Origin: Megasphaera paucivorans
Lineage (GTDB): Bacteria > Bacillota > Negativicutes > Veillonellales > Megasphaeraceae
Reading direction: 5' to 3'
Assembly: GCF_900103535.1 (NCBI RefSeq)
Contig: NZ_FNHQ01000001.1
Location: 171,268-235,267 of the forward strand
Length of the DNA: 64,000 nucleotides
The position numbers were made by a program, and so were the translations under genes. The notes beneath the pieces are model-generated. The model worked only from the letters and a program-made list of their open reading frames with translations, searched no databases and had not been told where the DNA came from. How positions within the stretch are numbered: position 1 is the first letter of the stretch; each line of letters begins with the position of its first letter. This document shows, piece after piece, positions 10,616 through 19,336 of the stretch.

Positions 10616-11215
10616 CTACCATTCTTTCCATGTATAATTGACCGCGTAATCGGGTTTTCCATGGCCAGCATATGCCATGCTTTCCCATTTTCCGGCTTGA
10701 TATCCTGCTCCAACCGATAAACCATTATCGTGATACAGAACTCCGCCCTTGAGTTTATGGTTGTTTCTGAGATTTATCTTATACACATCCACCTGCTGCT
10801 GTTCCGTATTAGCCGTTACCACTGTCCGGTCCGTTTTTTCAACTGCTGCTGTCGGCAAATTTTTCGTGTTTTTTCCTGTATCCATTGTTGTTTTTATATC
10901 ATCTGCCGTATCGTTAGCTGCTTTTTTTAAGGTAGGTGCAGTTACATAATAAATAGTTTCTGGCGGAATTTCACCATCATGAATATATTCAATTTGTTTT
11001 ACCAATTGATTTGCCGTACCATCATCTACATCTAGGGTATTTTTTAATTTACCCGGATTGGTCGTATCTGGGTATTTCATCACTTTAGGCGCTTCCTGTA
11101 CCGTTTTTTCATGATGCAGGTAAAAGTATAAGCCAATACCCAGTAAAACAGCTACAACGACAGCACAGACAACACAAACAATTATTTTTTTATGTTTCTT
11201 AATAAAATTCAACAT
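10616..11215 (-). CDS. Single-pass membrane protein in the lysis/tail region (possible spanin-like)
   Basis: 199 residues; ATG at 11215 is favoured by AAGGAG 7 nt upstream (a GTG lies one codon earlier). Residues 9-33 form one strong membrane helix preceded by Lys/His (N-in), followed by about 165 residues that would be extracytoplasmic. The C-terminus (GVLYHDNGLSVGAGYQ, YAVNYTWKEW) looks like a small beta domain. In the second prophage the corresponding slot after endolysin holds a spanin-like pair, so this may be the functional replacement acting on the outer envelope during lysis. That is inference from position; no family is recognised. Confidence 0.55.
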   Translation of the reverse strand: MLNFIKKHKKIIVCVVCAVVVAVLLGIGLYFYLHHEKTVQEAPKVMKYPDTTNPGKLKNTLDVDDGTANQLVKQIEYIHDGEIPPETIYYVTAPTLKKAANDTADDIKTTMDTGKNTKNLPTAAVEKTDRTVVTANTEQQQVDVYKINLRNNHKLKGGVLYHDNGLSVGAGYQAGKWESMAYAGHGKPDYAVNYTWKEW

Positions 11216-11239
11216 CACAAACTCCTTCTCAAATTATCT

Positions 11240-11268
11240 TTGACAATATGGGATATATCCTATATAAT
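11240..11268 (+). promoter_or_regulatory. Promoter and operator of the HigBA module
   Basis: A consensus -35 TTGACA (11240-11245) is separated by 17 bp from TATAAT (11263-11268). A perfect palindrome GGATATATCC (11251-11260) fills the spacer, the expected position for autorepression by the antitoxin. It reads towards higB. Confidence 0.75.
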
Positions 11269-11313
11269 AATTATGAAATATCTACCATATAAAATATGCA
11301 AGGTAGTGAATCA

Positions 11314-11670
11314 ATGCAAACTTTTGAAGTAATTTTTTATGACAAAAAAAACGGGACAGAACCAGCAAAAGATTTTATCTTAACTCTTAACAATAAAATG
11401 CGAGCTAAGGTATTACGCACAATTAAACTTTTAGCTGATAATGGTCCCGAACTACGAGAACCTTTATCTAAATCACTCGGATATGGTATTTTTGAGCTAC
11501 GTATCAAGTTTGCCTCTGATACCTCTCGTATATTGTATTTTTTCTACGTAGATCAATTGATTATTCTTACAAATGGGTTTATCAAAAAAACACAAAAGAC
11601 ACCCTCTTCAGAAATTAATAAAGCAAAACGTTATCGTACTGATTACCTCGACAGAAAGGAGTCTGAATAA
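11314..11670 (+). CDS. higB: RelE/HigB-type toxin (Gp49-like)
   Basis: 118 residues from ATG 11314 (AAGGT upstream; an earlier ATG at 11296 has no site). The pattern AKDFILTLNNKMRAKVLRTI, then FELRIKFASDTSRILYFF and the terminal FIKKTQKTPSSEINKAKRY is that of phage-derived Gp49/HigB ribosome-dependent mRNA interferases. It overlaps the antitoxin start by one to two bases, toxin first, the order typical of higBA. It runs against the surrounding late genes, so it is an independent module inserted in the lysis region, likely for plasmid-like maintenance or phage exclusion. Confidence 0.85.
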   Translation: MQTFEVIFYDKKNGTEPAKDFILTLNNKMRAKVLRTIKLLADNGPELREPLSKSLGYGIFELRIKFASDTSRILYFFYVDQLIILTNGFIKKTQKTPSSEINKAKRYRTDYLDRKESE

Positions 11671-11954
11671 TGACTAAATTCGATGATTTTTTATCTCAAC
11701 AACTTCAAAATCCTGAACTAAAAGCTGAATATGATGCATTAGATCCAGAGTTTACCATTATTCAGTACCTAATTAATGCCAGAAAAAGTACTGGTTTTAC
11801 TCAAAAACGCCTTGCTGAAAAAACAGGTATAGCGCAAAGCGATATTAGTAAGTTGGAACGAGGACATGCCAATCCTTCTTTACGAACCCTAAAGCGGCTC
11901 GCTGCCGGTATGGGTATGAAAATGAAAATTGAATTTGTAGCAGATGAAAAATAA
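11670..11954 (+). CDS. higA: HigA-type XRE antitoxin
   Basis: 94 residues. An XRE helix-turn-helix lies at about 36-90 (TGFTQKRLAEKTGIAQSDIS KLERG, read in two parts). The N-terminal extension probably contacts the toxin. Start overlaps the higB stop, so expression is coupled. It should bind the palindrome in the shared promoter (11251-11260) and neutralise HigB. A terminator follows 28 bp after the stop. Confidence 0.85.
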   Translation: MTKFDDFLSQQLQNPELKAEYDALDPEFTIIQYLINARKSTGFTQKRLAEKTGIAQSDISKLERGHANPSLRTLKRLAAGMGMKMKIEFVADEK

Positions 11955-11982
11955 ATATAATTTTTTTGTATTATACAAAATA

Positions 11983-12014
11983 GGCCGGAAGGAAATACTC
12001 CCTCCGGTCTTTTT
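11983..12014 (+). terminator. Terminator after higBA
   Basis: Stem GGCCGGA...TCCGGTC around an AAGGAAATACTCCC loop, followed by TTTTT. It separates the rightward HigBA unit from the leftward lysis genes and may also act in the other direction. Confidence 0.7.
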
Positions 12015-12019
12015 CATAT

Positions 12020-12361
12020 CTAATATCGCTGATAAATAATCACAGCCAAAGCTACAATTTCAATTATATTTAATATTTCATTGCCATATTTTTCCCGGAA
12101 TGTCTTTTCTGCGGTTTCCACATTAGTCACAACGTTTTTTGCTTCTTGCTGCAATTGGGCTTCCGATGCCGCAATTTTGGCCTTCAAAGATTTAATTTCG
12201 TCCGCATACAACTCTTTATCATCCTGTTCCAAGTTAGTCAAATGTTGTTTCATATTAACAATATCCTGTTTTACTTTTTCTTCCGGTGTAGTCTGTACTA
12301 CCGGTTGAATTTCTGGTGCTGCTAAATTCTGTTCTGTTTCTTGTTTAACTTCTTCTGCCAT
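12020..12361 (-). CDS. Coiled-coil protein with C-terminal membrane anchor, lysis cassette
   Basis: 113 residues with AGGAGG at the start. Residues 30-85 are a long charged coiled coil (EEKVKQDIVNMKQHLTNLEQ); the last 20 residues are hydrophobic (ILNIIEIVALAVIIYQRY), giving a tail-anchored protein. A diverged copy of the same architecture is at 56825-57172, again directly after the GH25 endolysin, so it is a regular part of this lysis cassette. A holin or spanin accessory role is plausible, but the family is not recognised. Confidence 0.6.
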   Translation of the reverse strand: MAEEVKQETEQNLAAPEIQPVVQTTPEEKVKQDIVNMKQHLTNLEQDDKELYADEIKSLKAKIAASEAQLQQEAKNVVTNVETAEKTFREKYGNEILNIIEIVALAVIIYQRY

Positions 12362-12397
12362 AATTATTTTCCTCCTATGTTATATATAATATGTAAA

Positions 12398-12988
12398 TTA
12401 CGACGGATCGTCGTTCCATTGATCCGTATCCACGTTGGTACCGTCAATATTCCCACTTTCACTATCCTGCCATGCCGCCATGTGCTTGTTCGGATATTGG
12501 GACGGGAAATCACATTGCGATACTCCATATTCTGCAATCCAATAGGGAACGTAGTCCGCTAATAAGTTTGGATTAATTGCATTGGTTGCATCACCAAATT
12601 TACCATCACTGGCATACACACCACACTTCAACCCTGCGTTATTGACGGCACAAATAAACGCACTGCATAATGCCGTAGTATCTACGCCATCAGCAAAACA
12701 TTCGTCTGCTTCAATATCGTACCAAACACCTAACGGAGGTACTCTGCCATTCAAATAACTGACTAAGTCATTAGCTTCCTGTGCCGCTTCATCAGGTACC
12801 GTAGCATGGGTAAACAGATATACGCCCCAAGGTAAGTCTTCGTTTTCTACATCCTGCAAGAATGTTTCAAAGTCAGCGTCTTCCTGCTTTCCTTCTTCAA
12901 TTTTGATGACAACGCCATCTACACCGTTATTTCGTAAATCGTCAAAATTAAGACCTTCCTGCCAATCAGATATGTCAATTACGTTCAT
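12398..12988 (-). CDS. GH25 endolysin (lysozyme)
   Basis: 196 residues from ATG 12988 (GAGATG 9 nt upstream). It is a single glycosyl hydrolase family 25 domain: MNVIDISDWQEGLNFDDL at the first strand, the substrate-binding GVWYDIEADE with the catalytic Asp/Glu pair near residues 108-111, GVYAS and AAWQD towards the end. It lacks a signal peptide and a wall-binding domain, so it needs the holins upstream for export. It cleaves the MurNAc-GlcNAc bond. A near-identical copy lies at 57204-57794, differing mainly at the C-terminus. Confidence 0.92.
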   Translation of the reverse strand: MNVIDISDWQEGLNFDDLRNNGVDGVVIKIEEGKQEDADFETFLQDVENEDLPWGVYLFTHATVPDEAAQEANDLVSYLNGRVPPLGVWYDIEADECFADGVDTTALCSAFICAVNNAGLKCGVYASDGKFGDATNAINPNLLADYVPYWIAEYGVSQCDFPSQYPNKHMAAWQDSESGNIDGTNVDTDQWNDDPS

Positions 12989-13006
12989 GTAAATCATCTC
13001 TTAATT

Positions 13007-13288
13007 TCACTTATTATTACCTCCATTTTGTTGTTTTATATCCGGAAACACTCCCCTAGGACTATTAAGTGCCGAATTAATTAAATGGGTAAACAAACCG
13101 ACAAGTCCCGCTCCCATAGCGGTAAGCCCTTGCCAACAACTATCAATAGGAAATTTCATACCGTATAACCCTTCTAACCAATATCCGACTGTCCATGAAA
13201 ACAACACATCAACCGCGCCAAAAACACCGATTACCATGCAAATATCAGCTATATTTTGGTGTATCCATCGTGCAAATTTAAGAAACAT
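13007..13288 (-). CDS. Holin-like membrane protein
   Basis: 93 residues. Two hydrophobic segments are visible, about 16-40 (ADICMVIGVFGAVDVLFSWTV) and 53-72 (GLTAMGAGLVGLFTHLI), with a charged, flexible C-terminus, as in small class II holins. It sits immediately before the GH25 endolysin and overlaps the end of the preceding membrane protein. The protein encoded at 57813-58094 is identical. It probably forms the membrane lesion that frees the endolysin. Confidence 0.7.
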   Translation of the reverse strand: MFLKFARWIHQNIADICMVIGVFGAVDVLFSWTVGYWLEGLYGMKFPIDSCWQGLTAMGAGLVGLFTHLINSALNSPRGVFPDIKQQNGGNNK

Positions 13289-13610
13289 GTAATCCCTCCC
13301 TCGGCGGCAACTCAGAAAGACGCATCATTTCTTTATATTTTTCTTCCATGACACCATTTTGTCCTAAGCTTTCATACTGGTTATACAAGTTTTCAAAATT
13401 ACGTTTTTCATAATCAGGGGCCCAATTCTTCTCAAGTACGTAATGCTGATATTTTCCCAATAAATCATCCCGGAGAACTGCCTGTGTTCCGAGTTTAATT
13501 GCAACAACTGCTTTATACAACTTATACAAAATGCCTATAATACCGGATAGCATTATAGGCACGATTGTTATTAATACGACATATAATATTTTTAAATATA
13601 TGGTTTCCAT
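13278..13610 (-). CDS. Second holin-like protein (N-terminal anchor)
   Basis: 110 residues with GGAGG upstream. One or two membrane helices occupy residues 5-45 (YVVLITIVPIMLSGIIGILY) and the rest is charged and helical, similar in layout to phage LLH/superfamily holins or antiholins. Its end overlaps the start of the next holin by 11 bp. Having both fits a holin/antiholin pair. In the second prophage only its 3' third survives (58085-58209). Confidence 0.6.
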   Translation of the reverse strand: METIYLKILYVVLITIVPIMLSGIIGILYKLYKAVVAIKLGTQAVLRDDLLGKYQHYVLEKNWAPDYEKRNFENLYNQYESLGQNGVMEEKYKEMMRLSELPPREGLHVS

Positions 13611-13681
13611 ATCTCACCTCCGATATTTACTCATACCCGCCTATAATCCTCACCAACACTCCATCCATGCCGCGCACATCC

Positions 13682-14929
13682 TTAATACATAAGTAATACC
13701 ATTCCCGGTCCACCATTGCCACCTGTTTTAACAGATGGTGTATTATTATCATATTTTCCAGCGGCACCCCCGCCACCAGATCCTAATCCGCCATTCCCCG
13801 GAGGCGTTGAATTATTTCCAGCAGAACCACCAAACAAACCACCACCTCGTCCACCGACTGATCCTGTAGTTTGGGATTGTCCACTATTTAGAATTATCTG
13901 AGAATTACCACTATACCCATATATCAAAGCTCCCGTTCCATCAGCCATACCCCCAGATGCATATAGAATAGAACCGAAAGACGAAGCCCCTCCGTTACTT
14001 CCTAAGTTAATTCCGGGTGCACCATTTTTAGTTGCAGCTCCCCCATTGCCGCCTGCCCCTACCGTAATAGCATAATCAGTGCCTGGCGTAACAGGGATTG
14101 AAAAATCTCTGATAATATTTCCACCACCGCCACCATTAGGACATACTGTAGTATTATTTAAATAAGCTCCCCCTGCACCGCCCCCACCAGCTCCTATAAC
14201 AGTAACTAAAATCATTGTTATACCTGCCGGACACGTCCATGTATAGGTCCCCGGTGTGGTATATACAACTTTAGTCAATCCACTTTCCGCTGTGCTCCAA
14301 GTTCCATCCCCCCTAAAGAATTTCTTTTGATCACCTGCCGCAGCTACAGGCACTAACCCCTTATTACTAGCAGTCGTGTCCGTTGCCCCGGAAAATACAG
14401 CCATGCCATCAATTGCCTTTGTTAATCCATCTTTTGTAGCATATGTATCTGTAATAACATTACCGGCTGCATCATATTTTGCTTTTTCCACGAGAATTTT
14501 ATCTGCATCTAATGAAGCAATTCCATTGTCAGCCCCCTTAGATGTAGTCGGTACATAACTCAATTGAGGGATTTGTGCAGTCGGAATCTTCCCCGTATTA
14601 TCAAGCGTGGCCAATCCATTAGATACTCCCTTTACATTACTTATTGCCGTCTTCACTCTGGCAGGTGACATGATTTTGTCGTCTACCGTTCCGGCCTTTG
14701 CCTCATCATCCGTTGCAAAGGAAGGTGAATCTAACAGCCAATCTGTACCATCCCATTTATACGTATTTTTTAAATCTGTACGATAACATTTCATCCCAAC
14801 AAATAGATTTGCTGTAGGGAATACCTCACCACTGAAATTACTGGCCACACTTTCAAGACTAGTCTGCATCTGTGGTATGACCGTCTTTACATCTTTTGTC
14901 ACATCTAACGAATAAAAATTTTGCGCCAT
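13682..14929 (-). CDS. Tail fibre / receptor-binding protein with Gly-rich C-terminal domain
   Basis: 415 residues. The N-terminus carries repeats typical of phage fibres (FATDDEAKAGTVDDKIMSPA, the tail-fibre repeat, about 72-92). The last 170 residues are a Gly-rich beta domain (VIGAGGGGAGG, GGGGNIIRDF, GNGGLGSGGGGAAGKY), like the adhesin tips of many Firmicutes phages. It is the distal gene of the tail group and directly precedes the holins. It should determine host recognition; the receptor is unknown. Confidence 0.8.
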   Translation of the reverse strand: MAQNFYSLDVTKDVKTVIPQMQTSLESVASNFSGEVFPTANLFVGMKCYRTDLKNTYKWDGTDWLLDSPSFATDDEAKAGTVDDKIMSPARVKTAISNVKGVSNGLATLDNTGKIPTAQIPQLSYVPTTSKGADNGIASLDADKILVEKAKYDAAGNVITDTYATKDGLTKAIDGMAVFSGATDTTASNKGLVPVAAAGDQKKFFRGDGTWSTAESGLTKVVYTTPGTYTWTCPAGITMILVTVIGAGGGGAGGAYLNNTTVCPNGGGGGNIIRDFSIPVTPGTDYAITVGAGGNGGAATKNGAPGINLGSNGGASSFGSILYASGGMADGTGALIYGYSGNSQIILNSGQSQTTGSVGGRGGGLFGGSAGNNSTPPGNGGLGSGGGGAAGKYDNNTPSVKTGGNGGPGMVLLMY

Positions 14930-14933
14930 TCAA

Positions 14934-16622
14934 TCACCATCCTTTCGATACCCATGAAATGATGCCTGTCACTCTATTGCTCGTACTATCAAGCAGTTCT
15001 ACTTCAAAATATCTGCCTTTTTCATCGATTTTATCGGTACTCATAATAGACGGCATGGCAAATGCACTGCCACCACGCAGCGTAACCTGCACTTCCGGAG
15101 CGTTATAGTAGTGCTTATTGTAATAGACCTTTGTTGCCGATGTGGTATCCGTTATTTCTACAATGCCGCTGTCATTAGTATCATCAACATCGACATGAAG
15201 AGCCACGTCATATAACATCGGCTGTGAATGAGTTGCATTGCTTATTACTTGCAGCCGCATCAACGCTTTTTCATACTCATAATCACCCACATTGAAATCC
15301 GTAAATTCTTCAAATGTATACGGGATATTGATGTCTTTCTTGAACTGTTCCAATGTCAGTTCATTACCTGATATCCGGATTGCTTCCAGAATAGCATTGC
15401 AAGCCCTAACATAAGCATCCGCTAGTAGGAAATATTCAGGCATGGTTTTTCCTTGATATTTAGAAAGAGCTTCTCCAATCGTTACCAATTCTTTTACAAT
15501 ACGGCTGAATTTCATATCACGGTTAAAAGACTCCGCGGTCAAAACAGTCTCACAAATTCGATGGAAAAGAGCAATCGATTTATGATTATTCAAACCAATC
15601 CGGTCATTCTTCCTAAGTTCCATCTGACGACTAATAGCATCCATGGTCTGCATGACTTCCATAAATGTGCGGTATATGCTGCACACCCGGCCCATGGTAT
15701 CCGATAAATTAAATATTTCCTTTTTAGATGGAGCCATGCGCTTAGATAGGCCATCCAATAGTTTCATCTGAACAACAATAACATGACGTAAATTTTGCAT
15801 TACAGTATCTCGTATCGTAACGTTTTCCAATATTCTAATGATAAAAGATATGTTGTCCCAGTACGTTTCTGTTATACAAAATTTCTCTTTTTTTACAGCA
15901 CTGATATACCGCCTGTAGGCTTCTGCAAAAAACATTGTTTCTTTATACATATTTCTGTAAGTTGTTTGATGTACATCTGATATGGTTGTAGATTCAGTCT
16001 TGATAGATTGGATATATTTTTTCAATATATCCGACATAGATATAGAAAATATTTCTCTAACCATTTGTTGTAAATCAGTAAGGGATGTATCTTGTACTCT
16101 AACAGAATCATCCCATAAAAAATTTAGCATTTTCCATATGCTATCTACCATATTCAGATGTTCTGACAAAAAATGAATGTACTTCCAACTACACACATCT
16201 TCCATAGAAAGATAGTCAAATTTAACCGGATAAAAAACTTTCCGGATTGCATCTGAAACTGCAATTACATCTTTCAAAAAATGCTTAAAATCATAAGACC
16301 TACACTCGTTTACGCCAATGTTCTCCACTATATGGATAATAAAAAAAATATTATCCCAATACGTTTCAGCTATCCGGATAACATCTTTTTGTACTATACT
16401 AAGTTTTCTGACATACCCTTCGGCAAAATGCATCACTTCATAAGAATTTTTTCCATGATTGGTTATATATGTATCGGATATTCCCATGACATCTGCATTT
16501 CTCATGGCATAATCAGCGTATCCAAAATCTTGCAACGGCTTACTGCATTGTGAATCCGTCAGCAGGAACGCACAATCTTGAACGGCATAGTAATGCAGAT
16601 CGCTCGTAATATCCGTACTCAT
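14934..16622 (-). CDS. Large tail/appendage protein with long internal repeats
   Basis: 562 residues, ending 4 bp before the fibre gene. About 450 residues consist of diverged alpha-helical repeats, the clearest being ITETYWDNISFIIRILENV and IAETYWDNIFFIIHIVENI, spaced about 175 residues. The C-terminal 130 residues are beta-rich (GIVEITDTTSATKVYYNKHY). The layout suggests a rod or fibre shaft connecting the tail hub to the receptor-binding tip. No family is recognised with confidence. Confidence 0.6.
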   Translation of the reverse strand: MSTDITSDLHYYAVQDCAFLLTDSQCSKPLQDFGYADYAMRNADVMGISDTYITNHGKNSYEVMHFAEGYVRKLSIVQKDVIRIAETYWDNIFFIIHIVENIGVNECRSYDFKHFLKDVIAVSDAIRKVFYPVKFDYLSMEDVCSWKYIHFLSEHLNMVDSIWKMLNFLWDDSVRVQDTSLTDLQQMVREIFSISMSDILKKYIQSIKTESTTISDVHQTTYRNMYKETMFFAEAYRRYISAVKKEKFCITETYWDNISFIIRILENVTIRDTVMQNLRHVIVVQMKLLDGLSKRMAPSKKEIFNLSDTMGRVCSIYRTFMEVMQTMDAISRQMELRKNDRIGLNNHKSIALFHRICETVLTAESFNRDMKFSRIVKELVTIGEALSKYQGKTMPEYFLLADAYVRACNAILEAIRISGNELTLEQFKKDINIPYTFEEFTDFNVGDYEYEKALMRLQVISNATHSQPMLYDVALHVDVDDTNDSGIVEITDTTSATKVYYNKHYYNAPEVQVTLRGGSAFAMPSIMSTDKIDEKGRYFEVELLDSTSNRVTGIISWVSKGW

Positions 16623-16624
16623 GA

Positions 16625-17068
16625 TTATGACAAAGTAAACTGGAAAGTCGTTGTCATGGTGTCATCGGCAGCTTTATTGATAACATCAAATGTGACGCGA
16701 TCCAAGAATGTACCCCCGGAAGATGCATTACAGATACCCGCTTCCGTGATTGCGCCTGTTGCTTCTCCTGCTGCAAACGTTGTCGTAAGGGTAAAGATAT
16801 GCGTTCCTGCTGTATGTGCATAGGCAGCCGCTTTACGCTTCAGTTCTGTTACAAGTGCCGTTTGTCCTGCCTCTACTGCTGTTGTACCAGTCCCTACTGC
16901 GGTATATGCCATAATAGCAGGCCGAGAAGTACCTGCCAATGCATCACAAATAAAATCAAATCCGGCGGTTAAAATCAAATTGTCCCTGCGCCTTGCAATA
17001 ACATCACCATTGGCTTTATGCAGCATTACATTGATACTGCCTTTTATTTTTAATTTATCTTTTTCCAT
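16625..17068 (-). CDS. Small tail/virion protein
   Basis: 147 residues from the ATG at 17068 (GGAG 8 nt upstream); a start 24 nt earlier has no site. Beta-rich with Ala/Thr-rich central part (YTAVGTGTTAVEAGQTALVTEL), a signature often seen in short phage baseplate or fibre-attachment proteins. The gene lies between two tail proteins in the same operon. The precise role is unknown. Confidence 0.55.
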   Translation of the reverse strand: MEKDKLKIKGSINVMLHKANGDVIARRRDNLILTAGFDFICDALAGTSRPAIMAYTAVGTGTTAVEAGQTALVTELKRKAAAYAHTAGTHIFTLTTTFAAGEATGAITEAGICNASSGGTFLDRVTFDVINKAADDTMTTTFQFTLS

Positions 17069-17073
17069 TTTAT

Positions 17074-18840
17074 TTACTCCTTCGGATAACAATATAATTG
17101 AGTAAAACTGCCACAGGGAGAAACTTCATATGAATCCTGTCCCATGACATCGTAACTCAGACCATATACAAAAAATGACCGCCTATCTATCGTCTGTGAA
17201 ATCCCGATAAATAACCAGTCCCTATCTAATGTCTTAATACTTACCGTGAGCATGTCCGGATGAACATCATCACGCAAATAGAATGCATCTTGTTTTTTAT
17301 CATACCCCACATAAAGAGTATGACTGCCGCGAAGTACCAAGATGATACAGTCGTGCAGCAACACTTTTTTCTTTATCCAAAATTCAAGGCTAAACCGTTC
17401 TGGAATCGACACATCATACGATAACTGGGTTGTATCCGTTATGAATATTCCTTTGTTATACCGGCACTCATCTATTGATATGTTGATATTCTCATTCAGT
17501 GAGCCTCCGTTTGCTGCTGCCGTGCCATCTACAATTGCATTAAATAGATCGTCTGAATCAGCTCCTATATATCGTGCTATTTGTTTCTTTACCTGTACGC
17601 CGTCTATATCACCGATAATGCCACAGACAAGAATATGTTCCGCTTCGTAGCTTTCAACAGAAAAGTCCATATCACAAATACGTATCATTTGCGTTGTAAC
17701 AGCATTAATTTTATTATCAATCCAGTTCCGCGCTTTTATTTTTTGTGGTAAAGATACATTCATAATATATTCACCGTTAAAAGCTGATTCTTCAAGTCGC
17801 AGACCATTCATATCACTATCAAGATACATGTTTATTTTGTTACCGCTATACCCTTGTGCCTGCTGATCAAAATTAAATATGATATTCTTATTAATTTCTG
17901 CATCAGCAGACAGTAAGTACCATGCACAATCAGATGAATAATTATTATGATCATCAACGGCTTTGATCATGAAATACCAATTCCCTGAGTTTGGATATAT
18001 ATAATTCTGTTTGTTTAATTTAGTTGAAAATATTTCAATCCCTTGTTCCCAATCATGCGTAGTTCCTACTTTTACAACGTACTTCACATTATAAAGAGAC
18101 AAAGCATCCCAGCTAAATGTCAAATCGGCACCATTTTTTTCTACATAAAAGCCTGTCACAGTTGGAACATAACAGGATAACGCACCTCGTTCACCTTCTC
18201 CAAATTGATCATAATAAGCAATTTCAAGCGTCCTAATAGTATCCTGATTATGATAAAGTACTACATTATCCAATGCTTGATATTTAACACCATCAATATA
18301 AAGGTTGGCACCAATACAATCCGAAGGTATCTCTAAAAACGTTATAAGCGTGCCTTCATTGTTCTTGGTAAGAGAAATATTGGTCGGCGCATTCGGACGC
18401 GACTTGGTATAATGAAGACTAATTCCATTTGAAGTTTTTCCTTCTGTACTAACAGCGAATAGATAAACAACACTGGAATATGATGGTGGTAAAATAGTCG
18501 TTTCATTATCTTTCGTCTGAATGAGCAGACCATATGCATTCCCTACATTAGAATCCATCCGTACTTCATAGCATTTAAGCTTACTTTCATCGCTTATTCT
18601 ATCCCATAATAATAATCCTCCTAAACGGTCAAACGTCAAAGTGAGATTTTTAGGCATATCATATTCGCCTTTATTATTCGCATCTACATCATCAGCCGTA
18701 AATCCATTAGCAAGATTAAGCTGATCATTTACAGTCTTTAAATAACTCCGCAACAGCGACAAAACATATCGTCCATCGCCCTTAATAGATGTTGGCAAAT
18801 TTGGGAATGTGACAATTTTTTTGATATCGTCTGCCATCAT
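17074..18840 (-). CDS. Tail appendage protein with fibronectin-III-like and lectin-like domains
   Basis: 588 residues, ATG at 18840 one base before the previous gene's stop. Residues 95-300 contain two to three fibronectin type III-like modules (RPNAPTNISLTKNNEGTLIT, VTGFYVEKNGADLTFSWDAL). The last 170 residues (FSLEFWIKKKVLLHDCIILV, DRDWLFIGISQTIDRRSFFV) look like a LamG/concanavalin-type lectin domain. The combination suggests carbohydrate contact on the host surface. It lies between the adaptors and the fibre genes. Confidence 0.6.
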   Translation of the reverse strand: MMADDIKKIVTFPNLPTSIKGDGRYVLSLLRSYLKTVNDQLNLANGFTADDVDANNKGEYDMPKNLTLTFDRLGGLLLWDRISDESKLKCYEVRMDSNVGNAYGLLIQTKDNETTILPPSYSSVVYLFAVSTEGKTSNGISLHYTKSRPNAPTNISLTKNNEGTLITFLEIPSDCIGANLYIDGVKYQALDNVVLYHNQDTIRTLEIAYYDQFGEGERGALSCYVPTVTGFYVEKNGADLTFSWDALSLYNVKYVVKVGTTHDWEQGIEIFSTKLNKQNYIYPNSGNWYFMIKAVDDHNNYSSDCAWYLLSADAEINKNIIFNFDQQAQGYSGNKINMYLDSDMNGLRLEESAFNGEYIMNVSLPQKIKARNWIDNKINAVTTQMIRICDMDFSVESYEAEHILVCGIIGDIDGVQVKKQIARYIGADSDDLFNAIVDGTAAANGGSLNENINISIDECRYNKGIFITDTTQLSYDVSIPERFSLEFWIKKKVLLHDCIILVLRGSHTLYVGYDKKQDAFYLRDDVHPDMLTVSIKTLDRDWLFIGISQTIDRRSFFVYGLSYDVMGQDSYEVSPCGSFTQLYCYPKE

Positions 18841-18841
18841 A

Positions 18842-19324
18842 TCACCCGCTTGTAGTCCCACTTATACCACTTGCAATAGCCTGTTGCAAAGCCTGCATAA
18901 TACTTGTATCTTGAGTTATATCCATTTCGTTATCGTTACCAGCCAATAACGTAGCTGCCATTACAACAACATCATTGATCCCGCTATGAGTAAACGGAAG
19001 ATCAATGGTTGTATCATCAATTAAATCAGGTGTAGCAAAATAACGAAAGGGAACGGTTTCGTAATCATCATCAATAATTTTTACTGTCCCATCGGTCATA
19101 CGAAGTGGGTATGTTCCAACACAGCACATATAATTTTTAGGAAGTGAATCCCCATCACGCACAGTGGTTTCCTTTATAAATGCTGGCCATCTGGCAGCAA
19201 TGAGTAATGAACTTACCTGTTGGACAGCCGTATTTAAAAAATCAATGTATTGAGCGTCTGTATATTCATTTGAGATATCATGAATAGATGACTTTATTCG
19301 AGCTATTGCATCTGTTACTTTCAT
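18842..19324 (-). CDS. Head-tail adaptor-like protein
   Basis: 160 residues. The N-terminus is helical (KVTDAIARIKSSIHDISNEYTD and AQYIDFLNTAVQQVSSLLIA), the shape of P22 gp4-type connectors that dock below the portal. It follows another adaptor-like gene in the correct place. The call rests on order and helical layout rather than a firm motif. Confidence 0.55.
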   Translation of the reverse strand: MKVTDAIARIKSSIHDISNEYTDAQYIDFLNTAVQQVSSLLIAARWPAFIKETTVRDGDSLPKNYMCCVGTYPLRMTDGTVKIIDDDYETVPFRYFATPDLIDDTTIDLPFTHSGINDVVVMAATLLAGNDNEMDITQDTSIMQALQQAIASGISGTTSG

Positions 19325-19336
19325 AATAAATCACCT

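Noticed and set aside
13716-14250. GC-rich purine/pyrimidine repeats resembling a microsatellite or a long plus-strand ORF
   Set aside because: They are the Gly codons of the fibre tip domain on the minus strand.
13682-18840. Diversity-generating retroelement acting on tail genes
   Set aside because: No reverse transcriptase and no template/variable repeat pair were seen in the window.
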